64,000 nucleotides of DNA from Rhynchopus sp. YZ270_cl-10 (lineage: Eukaryota > Euglenozoa > Diplonemea > Diplonemida > Diplonemidae), in contig OZ037904.1 in NCBI GenBank assembly GCA_964035575.1, forward strand, positions 1,054,001 to 1,118,000, read 5' to 3'. The notes below the pieces were generated by a model. The model saw nothing but the letters and a program-made list of their open reading frames with translations, was not told the DNA's origin and searched no databases. Of the stretch, positions 18,634 through 33,300 are shown one piece after another; the stretch's first letter is position 1; every line of letters starts with the position of its first letter. The translations under genes were made by a program, and so were the position numbers.

Positions 18634-20214
18634 ATGGCCTTCTACCACGGAGCACTCTCCCCACGCCTGGCTGTTGTGGAGGACCCGATGCACGCTGCTA
18701 TTGGACACAGCCACGCTGTCAACGAGGTGCACGCGCACACGGGTGCGGCATTCGCAGGGGCACGTGCCGGAGAGCTTGCGTCGTACGCAAACCACGCGAC
18801 ATACGCAGCAACCGCAACACGTGCCGATGCCCTCGTGCAGGCCGAGCGCACAGCAGTGCAGGGTGCCAACGTGGTGGCCGCTGACCACACCATGCACCAC
18901 GCCGCCGTGCAGCACGCTGCCTCAGTCAGAGACGCACAGCATGCTGGCATCGACGTTGCCGCCCGCCATGCTGAGATGCAGGGTGCTCAGGTCATGGCAT
19001 CGCAGGCTGGTGCACACCTTGGCAGTGCGCAGGTTGCCACCGCTATGGCGTCTCGCGTAGCCTCTGAGCGTGAAGGGGTAGCTGTGAGCACTGCCTCCCG
19101 TGCAGTGTCGCTTGAGGCAGAGCGCTCCTGCAGGGCTGCCGATGCGAATGTGCAGTCTGCGAGGGCAGCTGCGGCCAATGCTGAGGCATGCAACGCGACA
19201 GCCTCGGAGCGTGCTGCTGGGGCGCTTGCTATCGAAGCTGCTGACTCGGCTGCTGCATCGCGTGCCCGCGCTGCTGGGGCTGAGGTCACAGCTGCGTCCG
19301 TGGAGTCACGCCGTGCCGAGGCTGCTGCTGCTGCCGCTGCGTCTGCTGCAGCTGCAAGAGAAGCTGCCGGTGCCGAGCGCGCTGCGTGCACTGCGCTTGC
19401 CGTGGCGGGAAGAGAAGCTGATGCCGCCAGGGCCGCAGCAGCGCAGGCACATGCCGAGGCAGCTGCGTACGACCAACAGGCGAGGACACGTGCCCTGCAG
19501 CACGGCGCATCCCAGGCAGAGGCGCTGGCAGCAGCTAGGCGCGCGCAGATGGAGGAGGCCGAGGCTGCCAATGCAACAGCACGTCTTGCTGCAACAGACG
19601 GCGCTGCGCGGGCAGCCGCCGCGCAAGCAGGCGCAGCCCGTGCAGACGCAGCTGCAGCAGGTGCCAACCACGCTGCCCACGTGGTTGCAGAGGGCTCTGC
19701 CGCAGCACACGCCACAGAGGCACACCTCTCACAACGCCGTGCCCACGCACACCTCTCCGCAAGCGAGGTGAACTACGCCCACGCTGCCACACACGAAGCC
19801 GTTGCCCGCACCAGCAGAGATGGTGCTATTCTGCACGCATCTGTTGAGCGTCAGAGGCATCTGGGTGAGGCGGCTGCTCTGAGCCATGCGCATGCGAGAG
19901 AGGCGGTGGCGACGGTGCACGAGGCTGGAGCACATGCCGGTGCACATGTCGCAGCACGCGACGCGGACGCAGCAGGCAGGTTTGCACACCACACATCGAT
20001 CTCTCGCGCGGTGCACGAGACAAGCCCAAGACACGTCGCCGTCGTCGACTACGCTGCACCCCTTGCGGCAGCCCCCATTGCAGCGCCGCTTGCGTACCCT
20101 GCATCCCCTCTCGTCACGTCGCCTTTGGTTGGTGCCTCTCCTATCCGCGTTGCGTCGCCCTACGCCTCGGCCACCAGTCCGTACAAGCCTGTTGCTAGCC
20201 CGCGCTATTATTAA
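18634..20214 (+). CDS. Alanine/histidine-rich helical protein
   Basis: This 526-residue protein is unlike any family I can name. Residues about 60-430 are dominated by Ala with regularly spaced Glu, Arg and His, for example [20 protein letters not shown], which predicts one very long helix or coiled coil. The outer parts are His-rich ([19 protein letters not shown]). The tail changes abruptly to Pro/Ser/Tyr-rich SP repeats ([19 protein letters not shown]), resembling phosphorylation or assembly motifs of structural proteins. There is no signal peptide. A filament-forming membrane-skeleton protein is a reasonable guess. The high GC and Ala bias produce long antisense open frames that I regard as shadows. 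Confidence 0.75.
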   Translation: MAFYHGALSPRLAVVEDPMHAAIGHSHAVNEVHAHTGAAFAGARAGELASYANHATYAATATRADALVQAERTAVQGANVVAADHTMHHAAVQHAASVRDAQHAGIDVAARHAEMQGAQVMASQAGAHLGSAQVATAMASRVASEREGVAVSTASRAVSLEAERSCRAADANVQSARAAAANAEACNATASERAAGALAIEAADSAAASRARAAGAEVTAASVESRRAEAAAAAAASAAAAREAAGAERAACTALAVAGREADAARAAAAQAHAEAAAYDQQARTRALQHGASQAEALAAARRAQMEEAEAANATARLAATDGAARAAAAQAGAARADAAAAGANHAAHVVAEGSAAAHATEAHLSQRRAHAHLSASEVNYAHAATHEAVARTSRDGAILHASVERQRHLGEAAALSHAHAREAVATVHEAGAHAGAHVAARDADAAGRFAHHTSISRAVHETSPRHVAVVDYAAPLAAAPIAAPLAYPASPLVTSPLVGASPIRVASPYASATSPYKPVASPRYY

Positions 20215-21279
20215 AATTGTGCAGTGCGTGTGAAGAGTTAGTCTCAAAAAAAAGAGAGAAAAATAAAAGTTATTTTTTTTTTGTTTGTACACCTTTTCCC
20301 CCTCTTTTTATGTAGAATTTGCCCCTTTTTGTTCCCCATTTCTCCCGTTGTTTAGAAGGCTTGTTGGTAAGTTTTTGTGTGATTTGCAGAACTAACTAAC
20401 CAAAGCTGATTTATTACCCGAAGTTCTTTTTTCTTTGTGTGTGTTTGCATCCGTTTGAAGTAGCAAATTAGCAAAAAAAATAAGCAAAGCCCCCTTCAAT
20501 CACCAGTCTGCACCTGGAATAAGAAAAAAAACTTTATTGTTTGTTGTTTGTTTGTGTATTTTGTGTATGTAAAAGGTGTTGCCGTCCGTAAGTAGCGCAG
20601 CTTACCTTCCTTTTCCCTCATACTTTGTAAGGACGTCTTTTTGAAGCTATTTTGGGTATTTCCTACGCGGAATATAGCTGTATAACGAGAAGCAGGTTTG
20701 TGAAACACCAAACTTAACCCAAAAAAAAATATCCCTCCTGACTGACAGTACGTATGATGTAGAGGATAGCGTACCAACTAAACAAAAGACGAACCGGGGG
20801 GATTTTTCATTTATTTTTGACACTGCCATTTTCGATTTCTTTTATCCCCATATCCGTGTCAAAGCGGGTAGGTTTCTAAAGGGATTTGAGGTGGCATGTG
20901 TGTGTGTTTTTTCTTTCTCGCTTCTTGTTCTCCCCCCTTTTTTTTTTGTAAAGACAAAATTCCAACCACTGTACCCCTGTTTTGGCTCCAGATGTAAGCC
21001 TTTCGCTCATCTTCCCAAAATTTCATTTTTTTTTTGTCTCCCACTTTTTCCCCTTCCCCTCCCCCCTTCAGTTTTCCCCCACCTTGCTCCCAAACAGAGT
21101 GCACAAATAGCTTTATTTTTTTTATAACAAAGATACCCCCTTCTAATCCTATGATATCATTCCCACCCTTTCCTCACCCTCTCTCTTTTCTCTCTAACAC
21201 TTTTCAATCCAGAAAAAAAAATACACATTTTTTTTTTGTGTTTGTTTTTGTTTATTTCCGTTTCCCTCATGAGACAAAT
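20215..21279. other. Non-coding spacer before the giant gene
   Basis: I see no gene. The stretch has T and A runs, pyrimidine tracts near 21030-21200 and no member of the dispersed repeat families that I could identify. The open frame of the giant gene extends back into the pyrimidine-rich end of this spacer, but the translation there is low complexity and probably not used. Confidence 0.5.
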
Positions 21280-21318
21280 ATGAGGTATATCAGGGTGGGA
21301 GGGGGAGTTCCATTCCAT

Positions 21319-24300
21319 ATGCCACAATGTATTTGGACAGTGGCACTCCTTGTCACCCCTCTTCTGCTTGCTATGCCGGCAGATGCGGCGAACACACGCA
21401 CCACGACGTTTTCCACCACAGTCTCCACCACCCGGAGCACCACCGTCAGCAGGTCACCTACTTTGAGTGTGTCACCTACGTTCACCTTCACCCCGACGTT
21501 GTTCTCACACAATTATTCGATGGTGCTTTCACCGCAGGGATATGAAGCTGGGCAGGAGGTGAGGGGACGGCTTACAACAGAGTTTACGACGCGAAATTCT
21601 GGTTCTGCCGCGTTGTTCGCGCACTTCAACCGATCCGATGAGAAGGCAGTTTCTGTCATGCTGTTTGCTTATGACGCTGTACTCCATGACGACTGCGCTG
21701 GATACGTCGCTCAAAACGTTCCTATCAGTGATCTGTACACCTTTGGGGTCGCACAGCCTCCTATGGACGATACACTGTTTGTCTCAAGCGCCTATTTCAC
21801 ATTTGTCGCACCACACCAATCTATCCCCTTCGTCATATGCTGGAAGCATACGGTACCCCCAGAACTCTTTACCCCAGGATTGGTCAACGAATGGCACGCA
21901 TTTCGCGATAATGGAGACACCTCTACAGTATTTACCTACACCTCCGCACCAGCACGGACGTGGTACCACTTACCACAGGCCTCTGTAGGTCAGTACGCTG
22001 TCTTGGAGGTCTTAAGTGACGATGATTCTTACAACTTCTCTTATGCTCCGTCTGGATGCGTCTCAGATCTTTCCCTTTGTGGTGTAGGTGACAACCTCAA
22101 GATAGTCCCAAAAGGCTCTCCGTGCACATATGAATTCCAACAGTCGAACCTTCCGTATTTGGGTTCAAATCTCCTAAGCGAGGCAGGCATCTGGGAAGGT
22201 CCTGGTATCCTCGGTCTACGTGAAGGGGCGACCCCTGGTGGAGTTGGGGCATTTGGCACCCAATATGCGAACCCCATAGTGGATGAGTGGGTGAGCGGTG
22301 GCAACTACGCTGCATTGCCTAAAGGAGTGAACGAAACGAAGGTGCACCGTACGACGTATGGTGTAGGGGGGCGTCTGCCGAGGCAATCGTATGTGTACGT
22401 CAGGCTGCCTGAAGAGATTGGGTCATATGACATCTGTTTTTCCGCGCGAGAACGCCGAAAGGAAGTTGCCCGGCAGAACACCACAATAGCAGCGCTTCCT
22501 GTCTGGCAGAAGCTTCCGCGATGTTCCCCGGCAATACCGTATTCATGCACGCAGGCTCCGAAAGGGAAGCAGCATTTCAGCTTTAACACTGTGCCAGAAG
22601 AGGTTGGGTGGTCCATGACCGATCTGTCACCGGGTACCTGGGGTGAGATTGTCTTTGACGATTCAGGGAAAGGATTCCTCAGTCATGCTCCAGCACGGTC
22701 TGCGGTAATCACTTTGGATACAGAGACATCGTATCACCCCAAGGCTGCCACCGATGTCACAAACTACTGGGCACCTCGAGGAGGCGATACCTTTAAAATT
22801 GTTGAACAAAAATGGTTTGGCGAGAAGGCTGCAGTGGACCCTAGGGGACGTGCTTCGCCGCACTATGTCATCCCCTTTGGTTCTTTTGCTTCTCAAGGCT
22901 GCTGGACAAGAGCGCGAGACGTACCATCTGTGGACAACGGATTCCACGGTGGGTATCTCAGCAGAGACACCGCATATCCCATAGGCTCGCATCACCTCGC
23001 TGCCGATCCGACGGACCCAAAGAGGAGACCTACAATGGGAGACAAAGGGCAGAACACAACATTTTCGACACTATACGTCCCTCACAACGCATCCCAGTGG
23101 TACGTCTGCTACCGTAGAAGTTGCAATCATGAAACACGCGGTGCCTGCGCAAAACACAGCGGATACCGTGTCCTCCCTTTCCACAAAAAGATGAGAGGCG
23201 GGGTGCCCACACGCTGGCAGCACCTCGAAGACCATTATGTGCCTGGAAGCCTTCTCGCAGCAGGCCCTGCGCATCTTCTCGTCCCTTATCACTACAATGA
23301 AGCAGGCTGGGGTTACCCACCCCTATGTGGCTGGTATATGAACAACACCCAGGCAGGGTCGTGGGGGCCGATTCTCATTGAAAAGGTCAATTCTTCGAGG
23401 CTGACGCAGTTGGATTCGCGACCATGGAATTTTATGCGGAAATACTCACCTCGCGAGCGAACCAGCTGGACAAACGGAAGCACGGTCCGGTTGGTACCAC
23501 AGAACCGCCCCTGCGATTATCCTGGATTCACCGGAAACGTCATGAGCCTCGAAGCCTCTAGCATTGACGGTGGGTCTGTTGAATGCAACAACAACCACTC
23601 CTTTGAAAACACCCCCACTTGCCTTGGGAGCGCAGCGGACCACGCTGCGACAGACATCATTGCATTCTATCTGACCGTTCCACCAGCTGGAACACAGTAC
23701 CGAGTATGCTACCGTCTCCGCGGATGGAATTGGCGCGAAGTTCTCCCTTCCTCCGTTTCTCGATACGACGACGTAGGTGCCCTGCTCGGGGCACGCAACG
23801 AACCTGACCATCCTATGCCACACAGCATCCTCCGCCGTTCCTCCTGGCAAAACCCTCCTGACCTTCTCTTCACCCCAACAGACTCTCCCCTGCAGGCACT
23901 CTCACTCGAATACAACGAAGACGCATCAGGGATGGAGGCGCTCTTCATCGTGCGTGACACACTCTCTTTACTAACTGCCGCCCCTCGAGGACCCTGCAGT
24001 GCAGAAGAAGGGGCAGCAGGATGTGACAACAGTGGAGATGTTCTTCGTATTGTCCCCAAAGGGGGGCAATGTGATGTGAACTATCGAAGCTGGGATGCAT
24101 CCCTGGGGGACACCTTTTTGTCGTTGTATTGCGCGGAGAGTGGTGGTTCTGGGTTGGTTTTTGGGAGTGGGAATGTGACAACGATGTGTTCCCGTCAGGG
24201 GATGACGTATCAACTATGTGGTGGTGTGCCATGTGTCATAGGGGATCCACGTATCACAGCATGGGGCGAAACGAATCCTGACCCGTTCGATGATATGCCA

Positions 24301-27300
24301 CCGTGGGATGCACGGCATTCAGATGTGCCGGCGTTGGCAGCGCATGTTGTGCTGCCTGAGTACGATGAAGAGGAGGAAGAAGGGAACTACTACACACTCT
24401 GCTATAAACGGATGGCTTCTCCGAATTGGGTTGTCTTCAACGATACGTTTTTGGTGCAAAAGCCCAAGGGGTATTCCTTAGAGGAGCCTGATGATGATGT
24501 CGCCTTATTGAGTGGTAGCTTCCAGCGTTTTGTGCTCGAGAGTGAGGCAGTATTCCCAACACAGGAAATTGTTTTGAACGGCGAATCTCGGTTGACAGCG
24601 GTGTTGGACACATTTCGGGCGAAGCTTGTTTATGTCGTTGATTCAATGCAAAACAACCACTGCGGGAACCCTGCGGGGAGTACCGAGGCGGATGCTTTGG
24701 CTGGCGCGACACAAATACAGCTTGTTCACGACGACGATAACAAACTTGAATTCTTTCTCGATATCCCACACCGCCCTGGACGTTACATGCTCTGCGTCCA
24801 CATCAGGCAGTCCTCCGAAGGCTCACTGTCATGGTGGCGCCCACACCCATATGAAACACACGACTTCACCGTACACGACAACGGCGTGCGCTGGTACGTC
24901 ACAGACGGCTTCGAACCTACCAACCAAGGCCTTTCTGAGGTCCACTTCCTCCGTTGCACACCATCCGACAGTGGAGGCTGCGAGATGCATGCGAATACTG
25001 AGGTCTTTGCAACAGACGCAGACGAGGATGGGGCCAAGATCGTCCACAACACCTCCCACTGCAGCGACGACTCAGAGCACCTCGGTACCGAAGCGTCTTC
25101 AAAAGGGGTCAACGATCTGGGACCATCCGATGGACCTGCAGATGTCGCGGTAGCCCTGATATACCTTCCTGCGACAGATGCTGATGTGCGGACGACGTAC
25201 AAAGTCTGCGTCAAAACGCATTTTCTCCAATCAGACGGAACCAGAGAAGAACGCTGGGTTGAAGCGCAACAGGCAGCACTGCAGCAAACACAGTCTCTCA
25301 TCTTGGGCGTCATACAGACTCCTGCATTCCACACACAGCAGGGCCTCTTCAGGGGATGGTCCCTCCAGGACGCACTACGACCAGCGAACACATTCTATTC
25401 TGATACACCGAACGATACTGTCGTGCTGGCAGGGGCGTCTACACGGTACGTCGCCAACCCGCAGACAACGGGGAGCACCTCTGTGGGCAACGGGTTCTCT
25501 TTGCTAACGTACTCCAGTGTGACAGATGTCCTCAGACAGGGCTTGCAATTCAAACTGGTGCCGAAGGAGCTCCCGCAGACGGAGCGGCCAGTGTTGGGGG
25601 AGGAGGTGCAGTGGGGGATGGTGGAGGAGTGGGAAGGGAGTGCAGCGAGTTGTTTGTCTGAAGCCGCGCAAGGTGCGGAGAATATTCTGGCGTGCACAGC
25701 GTCGGGGGTGGGTGTGTGCGCAGACGTCTCAATCGCGTCAGGTGCAACGAACATAGTAGATGTCGTGTTGCAGTTTCCCCTCCGATCTGCTGCATACATG
25801 GTGTGTGTCCGTGTTGCGCATCCGACCCTCCCTACGCCACGCCCCTGGTTAAAGCTGCACTCCCTCTGGTCAGACCACAGACGCATCTACACACACCCCT
25901 CCTTCCTGGAGATGGAGGTGCTTGGGCAGACGTTGACTGCGTTTGATATGCGGACCATCTCGCTTGCCTCAGGGTTGAAGCACTCAGGGTCTTCATGGTG
26001 TGGCGGCGCCGGAAGCAACTGCGTCGCAGAATACTCCAGCAGCGGGTTTGCAAACGACCTGGTCACCGTGGTGGACAGCAGCCTCGTCTGCCCAGCACCG
26101 ACTCTGGCACCTACAGGGAGTGCTGCTGGACCTCCAGAATGGTTTGTCACAACACGGTACTCCAATGTGTCGGTACAAATCAAAGAAACCTGGAGCAACA
26201 CTGCTAATGCATTTGCCCTTCCTCCACTCTCAGCAGGAGCATCAGGGCAGTACAAACTCTGTGTGTACAAAGCGTCCGAGCAGGGTCCATCTGCCTCGGT
26301 GCTACGTCGTGGTGTGGTGTACCAACTCTACAATAGAGGAAGCACTGCTTCAGGCGGTGGTGGCGGCTTCTGGAACGACGTGTCTGTGGTGTCAGCAGCG
26401 AGCCTCGAGGTGGCTCGCACCTTTGCGTACAACAGCTCCGTGCACTTCACAGAGTACACCTCAAACCTCCAGGCCAGCTACGGGCCTGCAGTGCTCCCAG
26501 ACGCCTTCGTAACCGACCCCTCCACAGGGCAGATCTCCCGCACACCGCTTCTCCGGTCCGGCCAGACTGTCACCTTTACAGTGAAGCTGACCACCTCCTT
26601 GGGGAAAGCCTTTCCGCATGGGGACTACCCAATTAGCATAGTGCGTTGCCCGCTGACGGAGACGTGGGGAGGGTTGGAATGTGGGAGTGGGTGGACGTGG
26701 CCTGGTGGGGGTGCACCTTTTGCCGTGCAGAATGTGGCAGGGCGATGCACCGCTGAGAACGCAGCGAGGTACGGCTGGGATGCGGCAGGTCTCCGCCAGT
26801 TCCTCTCCTCCGGTGCTGCGGTGTTCAGTGTACAGTACCGCTCTGTGTGTCCTGGGGGTGTGTTTGGGTGTGGTATCCGCTTTGTTGTTGACACGCCCAC
26901 CGGACGCATCGCCTCTCCAGCACAATGGGTCAACGTACAACAGCACACCCCCGATGCAGTCAGCGTTGACGGTAATTATGTTGCTTCACGCACCCCAGGA
27001 GAAAGCGGCAACAGTGACGGCTGTGCAGAAGAAGGCCTGCCCTGCTATCTTAAGACCTGCTACCACGGCCAACCCTGCACTGCAAGCATCCAAGCCCGCT
27101 ACAATGGCCCCGAAGAGTATGCACCCCTAGGGAAGGTGGCTGTGCTGTTCTCCGAGCAAGACTATGGGCTGTCGTACTCCGCAAGCGAGCCGCCCCCGCA
27201 GGTGTCGGAGCTCTTCAACACCTCGCTAGGTCCGCAGCCGAGGGTGGCGTGGGGTGCATGGGGTGCAGGTGGACAGATCTCATTAACATTTATCCCGCAG

Positions 27301-30300
27301 CTCTCCCGAGGGTACGCAGAAGGCGTGGCATACTTTAACGTAACATATGGCACGATGTGGAGTAGATTCGCTCTGCAGGTTCTAAAGCCGGTGCTACGAG
27401 GGGTACGGTTTTCTGAAATGTACCCCCTCGATACAGAGCTGCAGCTGACACAGGATCGCATCCCTACCCAGGCGTTTACGTCGCAGAGATTAGAAGGGGA
27501 GGAGGAGTACAGTCTGATGGCAGCAGAAGGGTCGTATCTTGAGGCGCTGACGCCGTATCGTATTCACTTTGTTCCGTTGGATGCTGCAGGGGAAGCGATC
27601 CCGCAGCTGCAGGATACTCTTGAAGACTGGGTGGTGTCGGCGAGGGTGGTGGGGGCGGTGCACAGCATGGTGCTGTCGTTGCCTACCGAGCATGCGTCGA
27701 TGTATGTCACGGAGCCCGGGGCCTTATCACAGCAGATGTTCTTCGAGGAGTTGAAGTACGCCGGCACCGACGCCTTCTCCTTGCAGTTTCGTATCCACCT
27801 CCTCGATAATTCCTGCTCTCGGTTTGCGAATGACGGGGCCGGGTGCATTGTGGAGTTCACCTTTGCGAACAAACCAAGAATCGTTATCGCCGCATTTGCC
27901 TCTCCAATACGCATTCCCGCTGCGACTGTCGCTATTGAACCTGCAACCACCGTTTCCACCGTGCGAGAAGGCATTGCAGTGGTGGTCCGCCCAGGAACCT
28001 ACGTCACCTGGCCTGACGGAGGCGCCTTCTTTGTGTATGATGAGTTCCACATCGGCGATGCCTTTGCGATGATCACAGGCCCACCCCCTACCGACGGAAG
28101 CACCAACAGAGATCGGGTGGTCATGGTCAGCGATGCTGCCAACATCGCTGCTACACCATGCGCATTTGTCGGGCAAGGCGCCTGCGTTGCAAAGTACCCC
28201 ATGCGCCTCCTAGGAGCAGAGACACTTATGTGGGGTGCGTCGTGGACGATGCGGCCGTCGGTACCATGCAACAAATGCCATTTTACCTTTCACACAACAA
28301 TGGGGGCTGGGCCGGAGTCCTTCACACTGAACCCAGATGGGAGCCAGCGTGGTACCGCTCGGTTGACCTGGTCTGGAGAGGATATCGAGCTGCAGTGCAG
28401 CAGCTTGCTTTTGCTAGACGCAGTAGGGTTCCCTGTAGGGAGAGTGCAGAGTGATAGCTTTGCGTTGTCCGTGACGGCAGGGGTGGCGGGTATGGCAGCC
28501 TCTGCTGTATACCCACGGTGGTGGGTCTACAGTGATATGCAAACGGACGTCAACCACACACATGGCAGTACTGCCTCGTATACCATAGGGCAGCATGGAA
28601 CCACCTCGTCGCTTCTCAAGATGCAGATGGGTGACGGCGCCAGGTCACACTTTCCAAAGCTCTTCGTCGCAGGTCGTGCTCCCGACACCGGTGTCACTGA
28701 ATCATTTGACATCCGTTTCCACACCATAGGTGTCCTCTACGATTCTGCCCCAAACAGCCTAGAAGGGTCCACTACCTACGCAACGAAGCATTTTTCGTGT
28801 GTATCGACGGTGCATATGCAGAGCACCGCTGTCGCAAAGAGTACTGCGCAGACGGTGATCCAGTTGGACCTAGTCAGTGGGGCAACAGAGCGGTGTGCTG
28901 GGGTGACGCCGTGCTATGAGTATGAAACCACAGTCTCCACCTTTGCAGCAGGCATGGACGTTATGGTGAAGTTCTTCAACACTACGTCGGAACAGTCCAT
29001 TCTCGACACTGTTGCACGCAATGTCACCATTGTTCCCATGGGTGGACCTGGCACTGCACCTCTCGGACAGGCACCGGCATGGACACACCAACCCCTTCTC
29101 AAGACGTACACCTCTGCTCATATGAAGCTTGACTCAGTCTACAACCCTGCTATTCTTGACTATCTTGGTGGCCACACCTATACCTTTGGCCACCTCGATG
29201 CTGTTGCCACAAGGCCGTATGCTAGTCCAGGTGTTGGGCAGCTTTCTTTGAAGTACGGGAGTCTCGAGAACCCAACCGACCCAGATAGGTCTCCTGTACG
29301 TCGTGCGGTGTTTATGGTGTGCGACTCTGCGTGGGTGGGTGGAGAGGAGCGTACGGGCTCTATGTGTCTTGAATTGAGTCTCTGGGTGCGACCTGATGCG
29401 AGCATGGTGCACAAAGTAGCCCTATGGGACACCTCGCCTGCAGGGGCTTACCCGAGGGGCTATGCTGCGGCATGCGCTGCAAAGGAGATGGCGGTGAGCG
29501 CCGCGACGTACTACACACCTGTCCTGGTGCGTACGGGGTACCGCTACTATGTGTATAACAGCCCTGCGAAGTTCAGCATGGCGGAGGTGACGCACGCCCA
29601 GTCCTTTGTCGCAGTGACCGGAGAGGTCGCGTCTGCTGTCTTGGAGCAGACGAACGGCATCCCCGCTGGGGTAGGGGACAACCACACGCTTCTCTCTGCC
29701 AGTTTGCACGTCACCTTCCGGTTTACGGGGCTGGATCTGTTCACGACCCCAAGCAAGCTGGAGGTGAGTGCGACGTACCTCTCGAATGGGCTTGGCGTCA
29801 CCTCGGCACAGAGTGTCGGGGAGTACACATGGGTGGACGCTGTCGAGACACTCTCGCACTGGGAGATAAGCGACGAACTGCAATACGACAAGGAATGCCC
29901 CACACGCCGGCGTCTGCAATCCTCCCAGCACCACTACCGAACGTACTCCACTGAGGTCCCCGGGAAGGGGTGGCGGTATGCCGACGGGGCCGCCGTCGGC
30001 CAGCCCTTCCCCATCCACACCGTCGTGCGCAACACCGACAACCAGCGCGCCACCTCCTTTGCAGCAGGAACATTGGTCAAGGTCACCAAGGCAAGCTGGT
30101 CTGGCTGCAACGACGGTGGAACCATGAGTGTGTACGACCTGAAACCCAAGCCCACGCTGGCCTCTGCGCTCGCATACGACGCGATTCTGACGGACAGCTG
30201 GGTCCTTGGCACCGACGCCACTGCCGTCAGCACGAACCTCGGTGTGGCCGTTGTGTGGCCCGTCTTCTCTGCTGAATGCGAGGCCTGCGTGCTGCGGCTT

Positions 30301-33300
30301 GACCTATGCTATCCAGGCCGCAATGTCGCAGACTGCCTCCAGGCCAACCCGTCCTCAACCGAGCATTCGGACGTTGTCCCCATATACTCGGATCGGTCCA
30401 AGCTGACGAAGCCGTTTCACGTTCGGCGCCCGTCGCCCGACATTGTCCAGGTGTACAATCAATTCATCCCTGGCCAGATCGCAGCAGACCCGTCCATGTG
30501 GGATGTGCGTATAGGTGAGCTCTTCACGATACGTACTGAAGAGGTGACACAATACGGTGACAAGTGGTCGGTCAAAGAGAAGACCACCGGGTGGACACGG
30601 CAAGTCTGGGTGCGCAGTGTCTGGGCACCTTCTGATGTGTACAACCCTGTGGAGATGCGCTATGGGAATGGTGGGTTTCTCCGTGATGGAACCGACAGCC
30701 CCGCTACGTCAGGGTGTGAAGCGGCAGTGACCCAAGCACAGTTCGCAGGAGCATCGTCGCATCCACTCCTGATTCCCACCTTGACCGGGGCTCTCACCTT
30801 CTACTTCACACGACCCTGTAGTGCCTGTTTCGTCTTTGTTGACTATGTCCTCACACCTCCGGCGGGTAGTACAAATGAGGAGCCAAAGTTCGGCAGTTTT
30901 GCACTGCGCACCTACACGAAGTTTGTTCCCGGTGCGCCGCAGCTGTTCCGTGTGACAACGTGTGGTGTAGAGTGGTTCCGCACCGAAGCAGCGCCCGCAG
31001 TACGCAGAAGACGGCACTTCGCGTTGACTGCGCTGTGGGCCGACAAGAACCATGTCATCTCCTATGAACACAGCAGAGACACTGTTCCGTTCCGGATGGT
31101 GCAAAGTCTGGGGAACGGAGGTGGCGGCAAGGTCGTTATCACATCCCCGGTGAGCGGCACGGCCCGTGTCGACAGCGTGGAGGGGAGTGCCACGGTGCGC
31201 GTCTTCCTTGAACGTTCTTGCTATATGTGCCGCCTCTCCTTTGGCCAGACGCACCACCTCTCTGTCCTCACAGACGCGACACAGCTTATTGCGAACCCAC
31301 GCTTTCCATTGAAGGACACACATCGCTCCTTCTTTGATGCGCTAGAAACGCAGCAATGGCAGTTCGAAGTTTACGCCGCAGATGACCTAGGTGACAGGGC
31401 GTACACTGCAGGCGGCCCGACGGCCTTGGCACTGCACCCACGGTACCAAACGCAGTACCCAGGGAAGGGCGTGCGTGCTGGCGACAGGGTGACGCTGGCG
31501 ACAGAGGGGAGCAACTTCTCGCCTGACATCATCCTCACCTTGGGTGCCGAGACGGTTGTGACGAAGCTGAACCCAAAGCTGCCCAACGTGACCATCGTTG
31601 CAGGTGAGGTTGTGTACAACGGCATCCCCATGCCAGGGTTAGAAGCAAAGCCCGGTGGTGTGGCAGTGACGACGGTGCAGATGGCACAGTACCCTGGTGC
31701 AGGGATATCACTGCATATGAGGTTGGCGTCGAACCCACGTCTTCGCACCTCCTTGCATGGTGGACGTGGCCCGCCGACGTTGGGGTTCACAACTAATGCA
31801 ACGCACTTTGCTTTGGACAACGCAGAGATAGCTACAGGGCGGTCGTGCAAATCAGTAGGGATGTCGCAAGGCATGCCGCCCTGTGTGTTCCGTGCGTATG
31901 CCGTGTCGAATGCGCCGGGGGACTTTGATAAGTCGTCGTGGTATCAATCGTTGGAGATGATCCCCGAGCCTGTTGTCGCAGATGTGTCCTGTGGTGTGTG
32001 TGGCACAGCGGTGCTGACGCCTAACCAGGTTCATTTGAAGCGCGGTGTAGCGGAGTTCACCTTGGAGCTCATTGAGCTCTTTGCCGGCACTGCAACAGCA
32101 TGCTCCTGCCAGGTCACCGTCATGCCCCCGCAGACACTGCTGTCACGCAACGCAACGAACCAAACCTTTGCCGTATCATTCACCCCCAAGCTCGTCGCGC
32201 AGTGGCAGTGGTACAACACAAGCTCCTTCGAGTCGGTCCCCACCTCTGGGCATGCCACTGCCGACAGTGTCTTCAACCGCACCGTAGACATAGGCCTCAA
32301 AGCCTTTGATGTGACCGGAGCCTTCTCGAACCTAGGCGGCATCGTGTGGGAGAAAGGCCAGCTTGTCACCTTTGTTGAGTCTTCGGTGGCGCCTTTGGGT
32401 TGCTTTACGTGCTTTGGCAGGAAGGTGTCGGGTGCAGGTGTAGTCACATGCGATGTGCATCTGTCAAGTGGTGACCGTATCGTGGTGCGCGGCTACTTCC
32501 CCTACGGAGGACAGTGTGTCATCTCCTCCGGTGCCTTCACAGAGATCCCAATAGGAAACGCTGGTGTGGCCTCCCCTGCCACAGGGTTGACCGTCAATGT
32601 GCAGGTTCCAAAGACCGTTGTGGTGGTGCCCGACCCAGCGGCGCGTACCCTCGCAGCGCACTCAAATTTTTCTTCGTTGTGGGGTCGGACTGCAGATGGT
32701 GTCGAAGCTGCTGCATGTGGCCACGGTGCACGTCTGACCTTTGAGGTTGTGGATGCAGCTGGGAAGATTGTGAAGGGTGAGAACCATATGCGTTTCACAG
32801 TGAAGGGTGCACGCGCTTCAGGGGAGCAGTGGGTGGAGCAGACGCTGGCGGCGAGGCGTGGTAGGGTGGCATTTGTGCTTGATGTGAACGACACGACACG
32901 GAGTGGCTGTGATGTGCAGGGCAAGTGCACGCACACCCCATGGTCGTTTGAGGTTGTGGTCGTGGCTGTGACGCACATTGGGAGTGCACTGTTTCAGGTG
33001 GTTCCGGACATCCGTCCGCTTTACTTCGTGCGGCGGGCTTCGGCGTTTCTTGCGTTGGCACAGATTGCGCCACCATGTGGTACGATGTGTCCACCTCCTG
33101 CCCTCGGCATCGACGGCCTGCTCAGTGAGTACATCCAACGAGGTTATGCCCCCCTAGGTCTTGGTGGTGCAGGCGACGTTGGTCGTCGTGCTGCACAGAA
33201 CGGCCATCGAACGGAGGGGAGACACGGTGCAAGCTGGGGGGTGGGCATGGTGTTCAACATGACGCTGCTCGCTGTGGACAAGCTGGGGACGTTGGTCCAG

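Noticed and set aside
18642-19725. Long antisense frames opposite the Ala-rich gene
   Set aside because: They are Ala/Ser/Arg shadows produced by GC-rich Ala codons on the other strand.
21034-21318. Upstream extension of the giant surface protein
   Set aside because: The translation is low complexity from pyrimidine tracts, and the signal peptide follows directly on ATG 21319 (21280 remains possible).
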